Assembly (NCBI GenBank): GCA_035644815.1
Contig: DASQNU010000118.1
Location: 1 to 64,000, forward strand
Length of the DNA: 64,000 nucleotides
Direction of reading: 5' to 3'
Source: Brevibacillus_F sp035644815
GTDB lineage: Bacteria; Bacillota; Bacilli; Brevibacillales; Brevibacillaceae
Made by a program: the position numbers and the translations under genes. Numbering within the stretch: position 1 is the stretch's first letter; every line of letters starts with the position of its first letter. The notes below the pieces were generated by a model, which made no database searches, was not told the DNA's origin, and saw only the letters and a list, made by a program, of their open reading frames with translations. Positions 23,971 through 32,947 of this stretch are shown here, piece after piece.

Positions 23971-25279
23971 TCTCTCCAAATATATACAGGCGATTCAGCA
24001 TATGGATCCGGTTCGTATTAACGGCAAGGTAACACAGGTTGTCGGATTGACGATCGAATCGCAGGGTCCAGAGGCGAAGCTGGGTGAAGTGTGTCTCATT
24101 TATTCTCAGCAAAATGAAGAACCGATCATGGCCGAGGTTGTCGGATTCCGCGACAATAAGGTGCTGCTTATGCCACTCGGTGAAGTTTCTGCCATTGGTC
24201 CCGGCTGTGACGTGGTAGCCACTGGCAAGCCATTGATGGTAAAGGTCGGTACAGAAATTCTGGGAATGGTACTGGATGGACTGGGACGCCCGATGATCGG
24301 TAAGCCATTGCCATTGGGCCTTTCCTCGGTACCCACGAACAATCAACCGCCGAATCCATTGCTGCGCCCCCGGATTCAGGAGCCATTAAGTGTGGGTGTG
24401 CGCGCAATCGATGGACTCATTACGGTTGGAAAAGGACAGCGTGTTGGTATTTTCGCTGGTTCCGGTGTGGGGAAAAGTACATTGCTTGGAATGATCGCTC
24501 GGAATACGACAGCAGATGTCAACGTGATTGCGCTCATTGGTGAACGTGGCCGTGAGGTAATGGAGTTTATCGAACGCGATCTAGGGGAAGAAGGACTACA
24601 AAGGTCTGTTGTAGTCGTCGCTACATCCGATCAGCCTGCGATGATTCGTATCAAAGGTGCCATGATTGCCACAGCGATCGCGGAATATTATCGTGATCGT
24701 GGTCTCAATGTCATGCTGATGATGGACTCCGTTACACGTTTCGCGATGGCACAGCGTGAAATTGGACTAGCCATTGGTGAACCGCCCGCTACACGCGGGT
24801 ATACGCCTTCTGTGTTCGCCATGCTGCCTAAATTGCTGGAACGCGCTGGGACTGCGAATAAGGGAAGTATCACAGCCTTCTACACCGTATTGGTAGATTC
24901 TGATGATATGAATGACCCTATCGCAGATGCAGTGCGCGGGATCTTGGACGGACATATTGTGCTGGACCGTAAAATCGCACATAAAGGTCACTTTCCGGCG
25001 ATTGATGTGCTGGCAAGCGTGAGCCGTGTCATGAACGAAATCTGTACCAGTCAACATCTCGATGCGGCAAGGGAACTGAAAAGGTATATGGCAACGTATA
25101 AGGATGCGGAAGACCTCATCAATATCGGGGCCTACAAAATGGGAACCAACCGAGACATTGATGCTGCGATTCGTTATCGGGACACCATTCGAGATTTTAC
25201 GGCGCAAGGTACACACGAGCCTGCTGATCTGAAGACGACAATCAATGCCCTGACTGCTCACTTTGGAGGCGTACGTTAA
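23957..25279 (+). CDS. fliI: Flagellar export-specific ATPase FliI
   Basis: FliI (440 residues) is the hexameric ATPase that unfolds and delivers export substrates. It resembles the F1 beta subunit: Walker A GSGVGKST around residues 168-175, Walker B in LMMDSVTRFA, and GEPPATRGYTPSVF. The start ATG 23957 has GAGGAAGTG in front; ATG 23963 is possible. fliJ overlaps its stop by one base. Confidence 0.97.
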   Translation: MSMLDLSKYIQAIQHMDPVRINGKVTQVVGLTIESQGPEAKLGEVCLIYSQQNEEPIMAEVVGFRDNKVLLMPLGEVSAIGPGCDVVATGKPLMVKVGTEILGMVLDGLGRPMIGKPLPLGLSSVPTNNQPPNPLLRPRIQEPLSVGVRAIDGLITVGKGQRVGIFAGSGVGKSTLLGMIARNTTADVNVIALIGERGREVMEFIERDLGEEGLQRSVVVVATSDQPAMIRIKGAMIATAIAEYYRDRGLNVMLMMDSVTRFAMAQREIGLAIGEPPATRGYTPSVFAMLPKLLERAGTANKGSITAFYTVLVDSDDMNDPIADAVRGILDGHIVLDRKIAHKGHFPAIDVLASVSRVMNEICTSQHLDAARELKRYMATYKDAEDLINIGAYKMGTNRDIDAAIRYRDTIRDFTAQGTHEPADLKTTINALTAHFGGVR

Positions 25280-25725
25280 TGAAGAAGTTTCAGTATTCTC
25301 TTCAAAAAATCTTGGATTTGAAAGAAAGAGAAAAGGAACAAGCCGAATGGGCATTTGGGAAATCCATGCAAAAAAAGAACGAAGAAGAAGAGAAACTCAT
25401 CCGCATGCATGAGCGCAAAGAAGAGCTTACCCAGCATCTTTTCCAAGTGCAAGCAGGCGTTTGCTCAGCTGCCCAGTTGCTTGATATTACCCGTTATCGG
25501 CAAACGATGGATCAGGCAATCGTGAACCAGCAAAAAACACTGTTTGGTTGTGAACAAGAGCTGGAAGCTTTCAAACAGAGGTTGACGATGAAGATGCAAG
25601 AATCACAGCTATGGCAAAAACTGCGGGAAAAAGCAAAGGATTCCTTTGATGAAGCGGAAAAAAATCGCGATCAGAAGGAAATGGATGAAATTGGACTCAA
25701 CCGATATTTGCGCAAAACGATATAG
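25279..25725 (+). CDS. fliJ: Flagellar export protein FliJ
   Basis: FliJ (148 residues) is a coiled-coil that sits in the FliI ring like the gamma subunit of F1-ATPase and delivers chaperones. The sequence starts KKFQYSLQKILDLKEREKEQ, typical of the family, and is almost fully helical with many Lys, Glu and Gln. Translation is coupled to fliI by TAATG. Confidence 0.93.
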   Translation: MKKFQYSLQKILDLKEREKEQAEWAFGKSMQKKNEEEEKLIRMHERKEELTQHLFQVQAGVCSAAQLLDITRYRQTMDQAIVNQQKTLFGCEQELEAFKQRLTMKMQESQLWQKLREKAKDSFDEAEKNRDQKEMDEIGLNRYLRKTI

Positions 25726-25739
25726 AGAGGAGGGGCAAT

Positions 25740-26630
25740 ATGGAAGAGATCCAGGAAGAGAGAGGATACAGTAAGTGGGAATGGTTTTTCTACATGATTT
25801 TCATACCGGCATTATTTGCAACTCTCTTGGGTGGGGTACTGTTGTCACTTCTCGGCGTAAATGTGGTAGGGAAAGCACTGAGCTTGGCAAACCAAATCCC
25901 TTATGTAGAGAAAGTTGTCCCGGACACCAGTGCTGAGGTGAAGCCTGATCAAGCTGATAAGGAGAACTTGGAGAAACAGCTTGTCACCGCACAAAGCGAG
26001 CTAGCAAAGAGTAAGCAGACTGTAACCGCCATTGAAACTGAAGCTGCGAAAAAAGATGCAACGATTCAAACCCTGCAAAAGCAGGCGGAAGACTTGCAGA
26101 AAATGATTGAAGAAAAACGTGCTTCAGAAGAAGAACGGCAAAAACAGTATGCGGACTTAGCCAAGATCTATACCACCATGTCAGCTGGTAAGGCAGCACC
26201 TATTATCGAGAATCTCACGACTGAAGAAGCTGTGACTGTGCTGTCGAAGATGAAGCCGGAGCAGCGTGCTGAGATCTTAGCAAAAATGGATCCGAAAAAA
26301 GCAGCGGATACTTCCATTTTGATTAAAGATACCGTTATTAATGAAGATGATGATATAGCTGCCATGCAGCAACGGATTCAGGCATTGACCAAAGCCTTGA
26401 GTGAAACGCGTCAAGATTCTACCAGCCTAGATTCATTGATCACCACATTCTCGCAAATGCCTGCTACTGAGTCTTCCCTGATTCTAAAGTCGCTGATGAC
26501 AACGAATCAAAACCGTGCGATTTCCATTTTAGCCGGTATGGCTAATGATAAACGCGCACAGGTGTTGGCGGAAATCGCGAAGGAAGACGATAAATTGGCG
26601 GCCAAAATCACCAGCGAGTTGCTTCGATAG
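25740..26630 (+). CDS. MotE-like flagellar operon protein (YlxF type, MgtE N-domain-like)
   Basis: A 296-residue protein with one N-terminal membrane helix (about residues 18-40), a long coiled coil (about 70-130) and a C-terminal region with MgtE-N-like helical repeats (VTVLSKMKPEQRAEILAKMDPKKAADTS). This is the YlxF layout of Bacillus; MotE in alpha-proteobacteria, a chaperone of MotC, has a similar domain. It lies between fliJ and fliK, as ylxF does. A role in motor or export assembly is likely but unproven. Confidence 0.85.
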   Translation: MEEIQEERGYSKWEWFFYMIFIPALFATLLGGVLLSLLGVNVVGKALSLANQIPYVEKVVPDTSAEVKPDQADKENLEKQLVTAQSELAKSKQTVTAIETEAAKKDATIQTLQKQAEDLQKMIEEKRASEEERQKQYADLAKIYTTMSAGKAAPIIENLTTEEAVTVLSKMKPEQRAEILAKMDPKKAADTSILIKDTVINEDDDIAAMQQRIQALTKALSETRQDSTSLDSLITTFSQMPATESSLILKSLMTTNQNRAISILAGMANDKRAQVLAEIAKEDDKLAAKITSELLR

Positions 26631-26688
26631 GCGATAAAAATCGCCCGTCGTTTCTATAGCAACAAAAAAACTTGAAGGAGGTGGACAC

Positions 26689-28080
26689 ATGAATGTAGCA
26701 AATCCGATCGCTGTACAAGCAGCGGTAATGCCTGCTGCGGCACAGGGGCAGGTCGTCTCTGGTCCAGCGCAGACTCTGACAGGAGTTTTCGCGATGGAAA
26801 TGGGGAACGCTTTGCAAGGAATGCCGCAATTGGCAGAGCTTCCAACGTTTGCAGAGGGTATGTCTGAAGAAGATATGGAAGCTTTGGCTAACCTGATGGC
26901 GATGTTGCAGGCGATGTTCGCGGAAAACAATCCGCAACAGCTCCAACTCGAAGGAGAAGGTGCAGAACTGCTTGGAGAAGACGCTGTGCAGACCTTGCAA
27001 TCCTTGATTGCCAAGTATGCAGGCGCCTTGGAAGTTCAAACGGCTGCATCGGTTGCCCAAGCTGACAAGCAAGCTGTTGTCAATGCATTCATGAATCAGG
27101 GGCTGAGCCAGGAAGAAGCAGAGACGTTTACAAATATGCTGCTCGTCATGGCAAAACCAGCGTCTGGACAGAAAAATGCAGGTATCGAAACGGTAACGCA
27201 GCAAGTTAACAAACTGCTGGAAGCGCTGGGTGTAGAGATCAGTAAAGAAGAAAAATCTCAATCTGCAGTAAAAAATCCTTTGCTGCAACAAAATGCAAGT
27301 TTCGCTGCATTCCGTTTGAATCAAACGGCGCAAGTAAGTGACCAACACAATACAGCTGATGCGCAATCCATTCAAAATTTGCAGATGAATCAAGCGTTAT
27401 CGAAGTATCAAGCAGAAATCGGCATACGTAATATTTCCGCAAAAACAGTGGAAGTTCAAGGGGTTATGGCAGCAGGAACACAAGCGGCAACTCCTACTGA
27501 AGGACAACAATCCCAACCATTGACTGCACCTGTTACAGTTCAAGGGAACCTAATCACAGGAGTCGCTGAGGAGCAAACTGCGGTTTCTTCTAGACAGGTT
27601 GTCAATGCCGATCAATTTGCCACTGAGATGACAGATTTGTTTGTAAAACAAATGAAATTGGGCACTTTCCGCGGTTTCTCTGAAGCGAAGATCACCTTGA
27701 ATCCAGAGTCACTGGGTCAAGTGGATGTGAAGCTCACGTTGCAAAACGGTATGCTTACCGCTCATTTCACAGCTGAAACAAAAGCCGGGAAGGAACTGCT
27801 AGACAATCAAATGTCCCAGCTGCGAACAGCCTTGATGAATCAAGGTTTACAGGTGGAGCGCCTTGAAGTATCCCAGCCTCAACAACAACAAAACGCTGCT
27901 TTTACTTTCCAACAGCAACGCGAACAAGCTCGCCAACAGCAAAATAATCAAAATCAGCAAAAACAGGACGATGGAGAGCAGGCAGAATTCTCCATAGAAA
28001 AGCTGGTTGAAGGAACAGGAACGGTAGATCGCTCGCTAAATCGTCTGCGTGGCTTGCGAAATGTTGAGTACACCGTTTAA
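26689..28080 (+). CDS. fliK: Flagellar hook-length control protein FliK
   Basis: FliK (463 residues) measures hook length and switches export specificity by acting on FlhB. The N-terminal two thirds are low-complexity (Ala, Gln, Glu, Met), as is normal. The C-terminal Flg_hook domain is clear from about residue 337: ITLNPESLGQVDVKLTL followed by LRTALMNQGLQVERLEV. A Gln-rich tail follows. The gene has a consensus ribosome site GAAGGAGGTG. Confidence 0.94.
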   Translation: MNVANPIAVQAAVMPAAAQGQVVSGPAQTLTGVFAMEMGNALQGMPQLAELPTFAEGMSEEDMEALANLMAMLQAMFAENNPQQLQLEGEGAELLGEDAVQTLQSLIAKYAGALEVQTAASVAQADKQAVVNAFMNQGLSQEEAETFTNMLLVMAKPASGQKNAGIETVTQQVNKLLEALGVEISKEEKSQSAVKNPLLQQNASFAAFRLNQTAQVSDQHNTADAQSIQNLQMNQALSKYQAEIGIRNISAKTVEVQGVMAAGTQAATPTEGQQSQPLTAPVTVQGNLITGVAEEQTAVSSRQVVNADQFATEMTDLFVKQMKLGTFRGFSEAKITLNPESLGQVDVKLTLQNGMLTAHFTAETKAGKELLDNQMSQLRTALMNQGLQVERLEVSQPQQQQNAAFTFQQQREQARQQQNNQNQQKQDDGEQAEFSIEKLVEGTGTVDRSLNRLRGLRNVEYTV

Positions 28081-28099
28081 AAGATGAGGAGGAGACACC

Positions 28100-28501
28100 A
28101 TGGCGAATCCATTCCGTGTTGGTCAACCCTTTATTCCTCCAAAGCCGCCTGGTGTAACTAGACAACCTGTATCCAAGCCCGTCGAAAAACCCTTTCAGCA
28201 GTGGTTAACCGAAGCGGTTGCTGGAGACTCTAAAACGTCATCCACCACCGCACTAAGTTTTAGCCAACATGCGCTACAACGGCTGAAAGACAGAGGGATT
28301 CAACTGAGTGAAACAGATATGACGAGATTGGAACAAGCCGTCCAGAAAGCGGCAAATAAAGGAGCAAAAGAATCACTGGTCATGATGGACAGCGTGGCCT
28401 ATGTGGTCAGTATTGTGAATCGTAAAGTGATTACGGCAGTTGATGCGGGACACATGAAAGATAATGTGTTCACCAATATTGACAGCGCGATTTTTGTGTA
28501 A
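28100..28501 (+). CDS. Flagellar operon protein (TIGR02530-type)
   Basis: A 133-residue soluble protein of the small flagellar-operon family that commonly lies just before the hook gene in Bacillota. Visible marks are the Pro-rich N-terminus, then LSFSQHALQRLKDRGIQLSE, and the C-terminal VYVVSI-type strand, here AYVVSIVNRKVITAVDAGHM. Its role is not known. In many relatives flgD lies directly before this gene; here fliK ends only 19 bases upstream, so flgD is not there. Confidence 0.85.
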   Translation: MANPFRVGQPFIPPKPPGVTRQPVSKPVEKPFQQWLTEAVAGDSKTSSTTALSFSQHALQRLKDRGIQLSETDMTRLEQAVQKAANKGAKESLVMMDSVAYVVSIVNRKVITAVDAGHMKDNVFTNIDSAIFV

Positions 28502-28512
28502 AGCACAGCAAC

Positions 28513-28524
28513 AGGGCCGGCCCT
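28513..28524. repeat. Perfect 12-base palindrome before flgE
   Basis: AGGGCCGGCCCT lies in the 97-base gap before the hook gene, the largest gap in this part of the operon. Role unknown; it may be chance or a small hairpin without a loop. Confidence 0.35.
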
Positions 28525-28598
28525 CCTAGAGGAAGCCCTTGGATTACCGACTGATTGAGGTATTCCGCTATTACGTTACCATGAGAGGGAGATTGTAG

Positions 28599-29405
28599 AT
28601 GATCCGTTCTTTGTACACTGGTGTATCAGGTTTGCGCGGTTTTCAAACAAAGCTTGACGTAATTGGTAATAACATTGCGAACGTAAATACGGTTGGTTAC
28701 AAAAAGAGCCGTGTGATGTTCCAGGATGTATTGAGCCAAAACATCAAAGGCGCTACAGCACCTTCTGAAGAAGGAAGAGGCGGGGTTAACCCAATGCAAG
28801 TGGGCTTGGGTTCTCAGGTAGCGTCCATCGAGATGGCCTTTACTGCTGGTAGCCCAATGACTACGAATCTACCTACAGACCTTTCCATTGAAGGAGATGG
28901 GTTCTTCGTAGTGAGCGAGGGTGCAGATGGCCCGACTTACTACACACGTGCAGGTAACTTTACACGTGATGCTAACGGGTATTTGGTAAATTCCCAGGGA
29001 CTTTATCTCCAAGGGGATACCGGTAACATTCAAATCCCGCGTGCAGATTACACTTCCTATTCGATTGGTCAAGACGGAAGCGTAGTGGGTGTCACTGCTG
29101 ATGGGACAATCGAAACGATTGCAACTGTTTATGTAAAAACATTTGAAAACCCAGCTGGTCTCAAAAAGATCGGTAACTCCCTGTATGAAAACACGTTGAA
29201 TGCTGACGGAGAAGGTGCAACAGAGGCAGCAACTCCAGCTGAGCTCGGCGTAAACATCATCTCTGGTCAATTGGAAATGTCCAACGTTGATCTGTCCGAA
29301 GAGTTCACCGAAATGATCACAGCGCAACGCGGATTCCAAGCGAACTCCCGTATCATTACTACTTCTGACAGTGTGCTTGAAGAATTGGTTAACCTGAAGC
29401 GATAA
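28599..29405 (+). CDS. flgE: Flagellar hook protein FlgE (FlgG-like)
   Basis: A 268-residue hook/rod family protein at the place of the Bacillus hook gene flgE. It has the N-terminal rod motif FQTKLDVIGNNIANVNTVGYK, the internal LSIEGDGFFVV and ARAGNFTRDANGYL-like stretch (here TRAGNFTRDANGYL), and the C-terminal EMITAQRGFQANSRIITTSD helix. The short length fits the small hook proteins of Bacillus rather than the 400-residue enteric form. FlgG-type rod proteins look very similar, so automatic names may differ. Confidence 0.88.
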   Translation: MIRSLYTGVSGLRGFQTKLDVIGNNIANVNTVGYKKSRVMFQDVLSQNIKGATAPSEEGRGGVNPMQVGLGSQVASIEMAFTAGSPMTTNLPTDLSIEGDGFFVVSEGADGPTYYTRAGNFTRDANGYLVNSQGLYLQGDTGNIQIPRADYTSYSIGQDGSVVGVTADGTIETIATVYVKTFENPAGLKKIGNSLYENTLNADGEGATEAATPAELGVNIISGQLEMSNVDLSEEFTEMITAQRGFQANSRIITTSDSVLEELVNLKR

Positions 29406-29490
29406 GTTAACTAGCTTAGCAGGGTAATGTGAGCAATAGGAGGGGGAATGTTTCCCCCTCTCCATATCGATCCTAACGAGGTATCTTACC

Positions 29491-29709
29491 ATGATCGAAT
29501 TAACCCGTTTTAATGGAACGACATTTTTTCTCAACATCACGCACATTGAGTCAGTGGAAGCAACACCGGATACCGTAATCACGCTGTCGAATGGCAAAAA
29601 GTTTATTGTCAAGGATAAGGCAGAAACGATTGCTGCTCGCATTAGTGAATTTTATCAGCAAGGAACACCCAAAACGGTCATCCCTCGTCCCATAGACGAT
29701 TCAATATAA
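29491..29709 (+). CDS. FlbD/SwrD family flagellar protein
   Basis: A 72-residue soluble protein of the FlbD family, SwrD in B. subtilis, where it raises motor power and is needed for swarming. The family core is IELTRFNGTTFFLNITHIESVEATPDTVI followed by a terminal stretch with IPRP; quoted in parts: residues 1-20 and then LSNGKKFIVKDKAETIAARI. It is in the usual place between flgE and fliL. Confidence 0.92.
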   Translation: MIELTRFNGTTFFLNITHIESVEATPDTVITLSNGKKFIVKDKAETIAARISEFYQQGTPKTVIPRPIDDSI

Positions 29710-29725
29710 TAACGGGAGGAGCACT

Positions 29726-30184
29726 ATGTTTAAAAACAAACTGTTTAATATGGCTCTCATCATCATTATCGCCATTACCTTATTGGGTGTTGTCTCCTTT
29801 GTACTGTGGCAAACCTATTTATCACCTGCTGCCCAAACGGAGCAACATGAGGAACCGAAAGAAGCAGAACCATTAACTGCCGATGAAATGCAAGAGTTTA
29901 CCGTTGACACTGGTGAAATTACAACCAATTTGGTTACCAACAATTACATTATCGTTCGTTTCAGCATTACGGCAGATAGTGCAGAGGGAAAAGAAGAGTT
30001 GACCAAGCGCTTGCCGCAAGTGAACCAAATCATCATTAAAGCGTTGGCTGGACTGTCTCCAGATGATATCAAAGGGACAGAGGGCATTAACAAGCTGGAA
30101 GCCAAAATTATGAATGAGGTTAGTTCCATCATGCTGGAGGGCAAAATTGTGCAGGTTATTACCACAAAAAGAGTGTTGTCCTAA
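29726..30184 (+). CDS. fliL: Flagellar basal body-associated protein FliL
   Basis: FliL (152 residues) surrounds and supports the stator units. It has one N-terminal membrane helix (about residues 9-30), an acidic linker and a C-terminal periplasmic-side domain with LVTNNYIIVRFSITADS, typical of the stomatin-like FliL fold. It follows flbD/swrD closely and has GGGAGGAG. Confidence 0.93.
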   Translation: MFKNKLFNMALIIIIAITLLGVVSFVLWQTYLSPAAQTEQHEEPKEAEPLTADEMQEFTVDTGEITTNLVTNNYIIVRFSITADSAEGKEELTKRLPQVNQIIIKALAGLSPDDIKGTEGINKLEAKIMNEVSSIMLEGKIVQVITTKRVLS

Positions 30185-30228
30185 AAGTAAAGAGACTGTT
30201 AAATACATAGGTAGGGAGGTGACGAAAT

Positions 30229-31224
30229 ATGGCCGAGGTTCTCTCACAGAGTGAAATTGACGCATTACTGGCTGCTCTCTCATCGGGAGAAATGGATGCC
30301 AACGAGCTGAAAAAAGAGGAGACCGAGAGAAAGGTCAAAGTATACGACTTCAAGAGGGCGCTTCGTTTTTCGAAAGACCAAATTCGCGGGCTTACACGAA
30401 TTCACGAGAACTATGCCCGGTTGCTGACAACCTATTTCTCAGCTCAGCTTCGCACCTTCGTACAGATCAGTGTCGCTTCCGTTGATCAATTGCCATATGA
30501 CGAATTTATTCGATCCATTCCGAAAATGACGATTCTAAATATATTCGAAGCGCCACCGTTGGAAGGCCGAATGGTAATGGAGGTAAATCCGAATATTGCC
30601 TATGCGATGCTGGACCGACTGTTAGGGGGACAGGGAATTATCCCTGATAAGATGGGCGCCCTGACCGAAATTGAAACGACGGTCATGGAAAAAGTTTTCG
30701 GAAAAGCATTAGACAGTTTCCATGAAGCCTGGAAACAAATCATTGAACTGGATCCGTATCTGGAAGTCATGGAAATGAATCCACAGTTCATGCAAATCGT
30801 CTCCCCGAACGAAATTGTTGCCGTAATCTCGTTCAGTACGAAGATCGGCGAAACAACCGGGATGATCAATCTCTGTTTGCCGCACGTCGTACTGGAGCCA
30901 ATCATGCCGAAGCTTTCCGGGCAATATTGGTTTGCAACACAAAAGAAAACGAGAGATGAGCAAGAGAAGATTAGGTTGGAGGAGCATGTCAAAACAGCAA
31001 AGCTACCGATTATCGCCGAGTTGGGAACTTCTACGATCACGGTTGGCGAGTTCCTTCAATTAGCCAAAGGTGATGTAATCCAGCTGGATCAATCGATTGA
31101 CAACAAGCTGAAGATCAAAGTTGGAGAAAGGCTGAAATTCTTGGGACAGCCAGGAACCGCGAAGGGACGCGTCGCAGTACAGATTGACGAAGTCCTCGAG
31201 GAAGGGGAGGAGAACATTGAGTAG
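30229..31224 (+). CDS. fliM: Flagellar motor switch protein FliM
   Basis: FliM (331 residues) is the C-ring subunit that binds phospho-CheY through its N-terminal peptide, here SQSEIDALLAAL (residues 5-16). The middle CheC-like domain holds LRTFVQISVASVDQLPYDEF, and the C-terminal SpoA domain (about residues 255-320) joins the ring. The end overlaps fliY by eight bases. In B. subtilis this gene is in the same place. Confidence 0.97.
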   Translation: MAEVLSQSEIDALLAALSSGEMDANELKKEETERKVKVYDFKRALRFSKDQIRGLTRIHENYARLLTTYFSAQLRTFVQISVASVDQLPYDEFIRSIPKMTILNIFEAPPLEGRMVMEVNPNIAYAMLDRLLGGQGIIPDKMGALTEIETTVMEKVFGKALDSFHEAWKQIIELDPYLEVMEMNPQFMQIVSPNEIVAVISFSTKIGETTGMINLCLPHVVLEPIMPKLSGQYWFATQKKTRDEQEKIRLEEHVKTAKLPIIAELGTSTITVGEFLQLAKGDVIQLDQSIDNKLKIKVGERLKFLGQPGTAKGRVAVQIDEVLEEGEENIE

Positions 31225-32551
31225 GGACATGTTGTCTCAGGACGAAATAGACGCGCTCTTGCGCGCCAATAGTTTGGTTGGGGAAGATGAAGAAGAACCA
31301 GGTGTAGATGTGAATAGCTTGCTCTCTGCTTTCGAACAAGATGCGTTGGGTGAGATTGGAAACATTACTTTCGGAAGCGCTGCAACAGCGTTGTCCACCC
31401 TGTTGAATCAAAAAGTGGACATTACAACACCAACGGTAACTCTGGTAAAACGCTCTACATTGGAAGATGAGTTTCCACGTCCTCACGTTGCGATTCATGT
31501 CCAATATACAGATGGTTTTGAAGGGATCAACCTGTTGGTGATCCGTGTAGAAGATGCTGCAATTATTGCAGATTTGATGATGGGCGGTAATGGTCAACCG
31601 ACATCGACAGAAATGTCTGAGTTGCATATCAGTGCCGTGCAGGAAGCAATGAATCAGATGATGGGATCCGCGGCAACATCGATGTCAACGATCTTTAATC
31701 AATTCGTAAACATTTCACCTCCTGGCATTGATGTCATGGATCTTTCGAATGGAGAAGGTTCCGACAACATCCCTACGGGTGATACGTTGGTGAAGATCTC
31801 CTTCCGATTAAAAGTGGGCGAACATGGTGAATTGATCGATTCTTCGATTATGCAACTGCTTCCAGTACCTTTTGCCAAAGCCATGATCGATATGCTAATG
31901 GGAACAGGGGCAAGTGCAGAAGTGGAAGCAGCGCCACAGGTAGCAGAGGCAGTTTCAACAGCTTCAACAGCACCGGCAAGTCAGCCACAAGCAGCACCAC
32001 AAGCAGCACCACAAGCAGCTGCACCGCAAGCACAGGTACCGCAGCAAGCACCACCTGTTCAACCGCCAGTGGATCCATATGCTGCATACGGACAACCGCC
32101 GCAAGCGGGAGGATACCCACCGTATCCATACCCACCGTATCCACCATATCCGTATCCGCCGCAATATCAGCAACCACCTGCTGCTCACATGCCGCAGCAA
32201 TACGGCGGAATGGTTGGAAACCAATCACAGGCAAACGTGCAAACGGCACAGTTCTCACCGCTGGGTGGAGGACGTCTGCCGGTAGAAGAAGAACAAAACC
32301 TGAACTTGCTCATGGACATACCATTACAAGTGACGGTTGAACTCGGACGCACCCGGAAAGTGATCAAGGATATTCTTGAGCTCTCCTCCGGTTCGATTAT
32401 TCAGCTGGACAAGCTTGCAGGGGAACCCGTTGATATTCTTGTCAACAACAAATTGATCGCAAAAGGCGAGGTTGTTGTTATCGATGAAAACTTCGGGGTG
32501 AGGGTAACAGATATCATCAGCCAGTGGGACCGCGTTCAAAAGCTTCAGTAA
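31217..32551 (+). CDS. fliY: Flagellar motor switch phosphatase FliY
   Basis: FliY (444 residues) combines a CheY-binding peptide (SQDEIDALLRA, residues 7-17), two CheC-type phosphatase halves (LGEIGNITFGSAATALS near 44-60 and a second near 136-157), and a C-terminal SpoA/FliN domain (about 368-440). It dephosphorylates CheY-P at the motor. Between the domains, about residues 234-351, is a long low-complexity linker rich in Ala, Gln, Pro and Tyr with repeated PPYPYPPY-like units, longer than in B. subtilis. TTG 31217 is the start, six bases behind GGGGAGG. Confidence 0.95.
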   Translation: MSRDMLSQDEIDALLRANSLVGEDEEEPGVDVNSLLSAFEQDALGEIGNITFGSAATALSTLLNQKVDITTPTVTLVKRSTLEDEFPRPHVAIHVQYTDGFEGINLLVIRVEDAAIIADLMMGGNGQPTSTEMSELHISAVQEAMNQMMGSAATSMSTIFNQFVNISPPGIDVMDLSNGEGSDNIPTGDTLVKISFRLKVGEHGELIDSSIMQLLPVPFAKAMIDMLMGTGASAEVEAAPQVAEAVSTASTAPASQPQAAPQAAPQAAAPQAQVPQQAPPVQPPVDPYAAYGQPPQAGGYPPYPYPPYPPYPYPPQYQQPPAAHMPQQYGGMVGNQSQANVQTAQFSPLGGGRLPVEEEQNLNLLMDIPLQVTVELGRTRKVIKDILELSSGSIIQLDKLAGEPVDILVNNKLIAKGEVVVIDENFGVRVTDIISQWDRVQKLQ

Positions 32552-32582
32552 TTCTTTCATATATTAAGGGAGGAACTTTCCG

Positions 32583-32945
32583 ATGTCTAACAAAGTGTTG
32601 ATCGTTGACGATGCTGCTTTTATGAGAATGATGATTAAAGAAATTCTGACGAAAAACGGTTTTACCGTTGTAGGGGAAGCAAGCGATGGCGCGCAAGCCC
32701 TTGAAAAATACAAAGAATTGGGACCAGACCTGGTTACGATGGATATTACCATGCCAGAAATGGATGGAATCACTGCACTGAAAGAAATTCGCAAAATTGA
32801 TCCGAATGCACGTATCATTATGTGTTCAGCAATGGGGCAGCAGGCCATGGTAATCGATGCGATCCAAGCGGGCGCGAAAGACTTCATTGTAAAACCATTC
32901 CAAGCAGATCGTGTAATTGAAGCGATCAAGAAAACACTGGGATAA
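32583..32945 (+). CDS. cheY: Chemotaxis response regulator CheY
   Basis: CheY (120 residues) is a single receiver domain: acidic pair Asp9-Asp10, phosphoacceptor Asp54 (VTMDITMPEMDG), the Ser/Thr-position residue in MCSA, and Lys in FIVKPFQ. Phosphorylated by CheA, it binds FliM and FliY. In Bacillus, CheY-P favours smooth swimming. It lies just after fliY, as in Bacillus. Confidence 0.98.
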   Translation: MSNKVLIVDDAAFMRMMIKEILTKNGFTVVGEASDGAQALEKYKELGPDLVTMDITMPEMDGITALKEIRKIDPNARIIMCSAMGQQAMVIDAIQAGAKDFIVKPFQADRVIEAIKKTLG

Positions 32946-32947
32946 GA

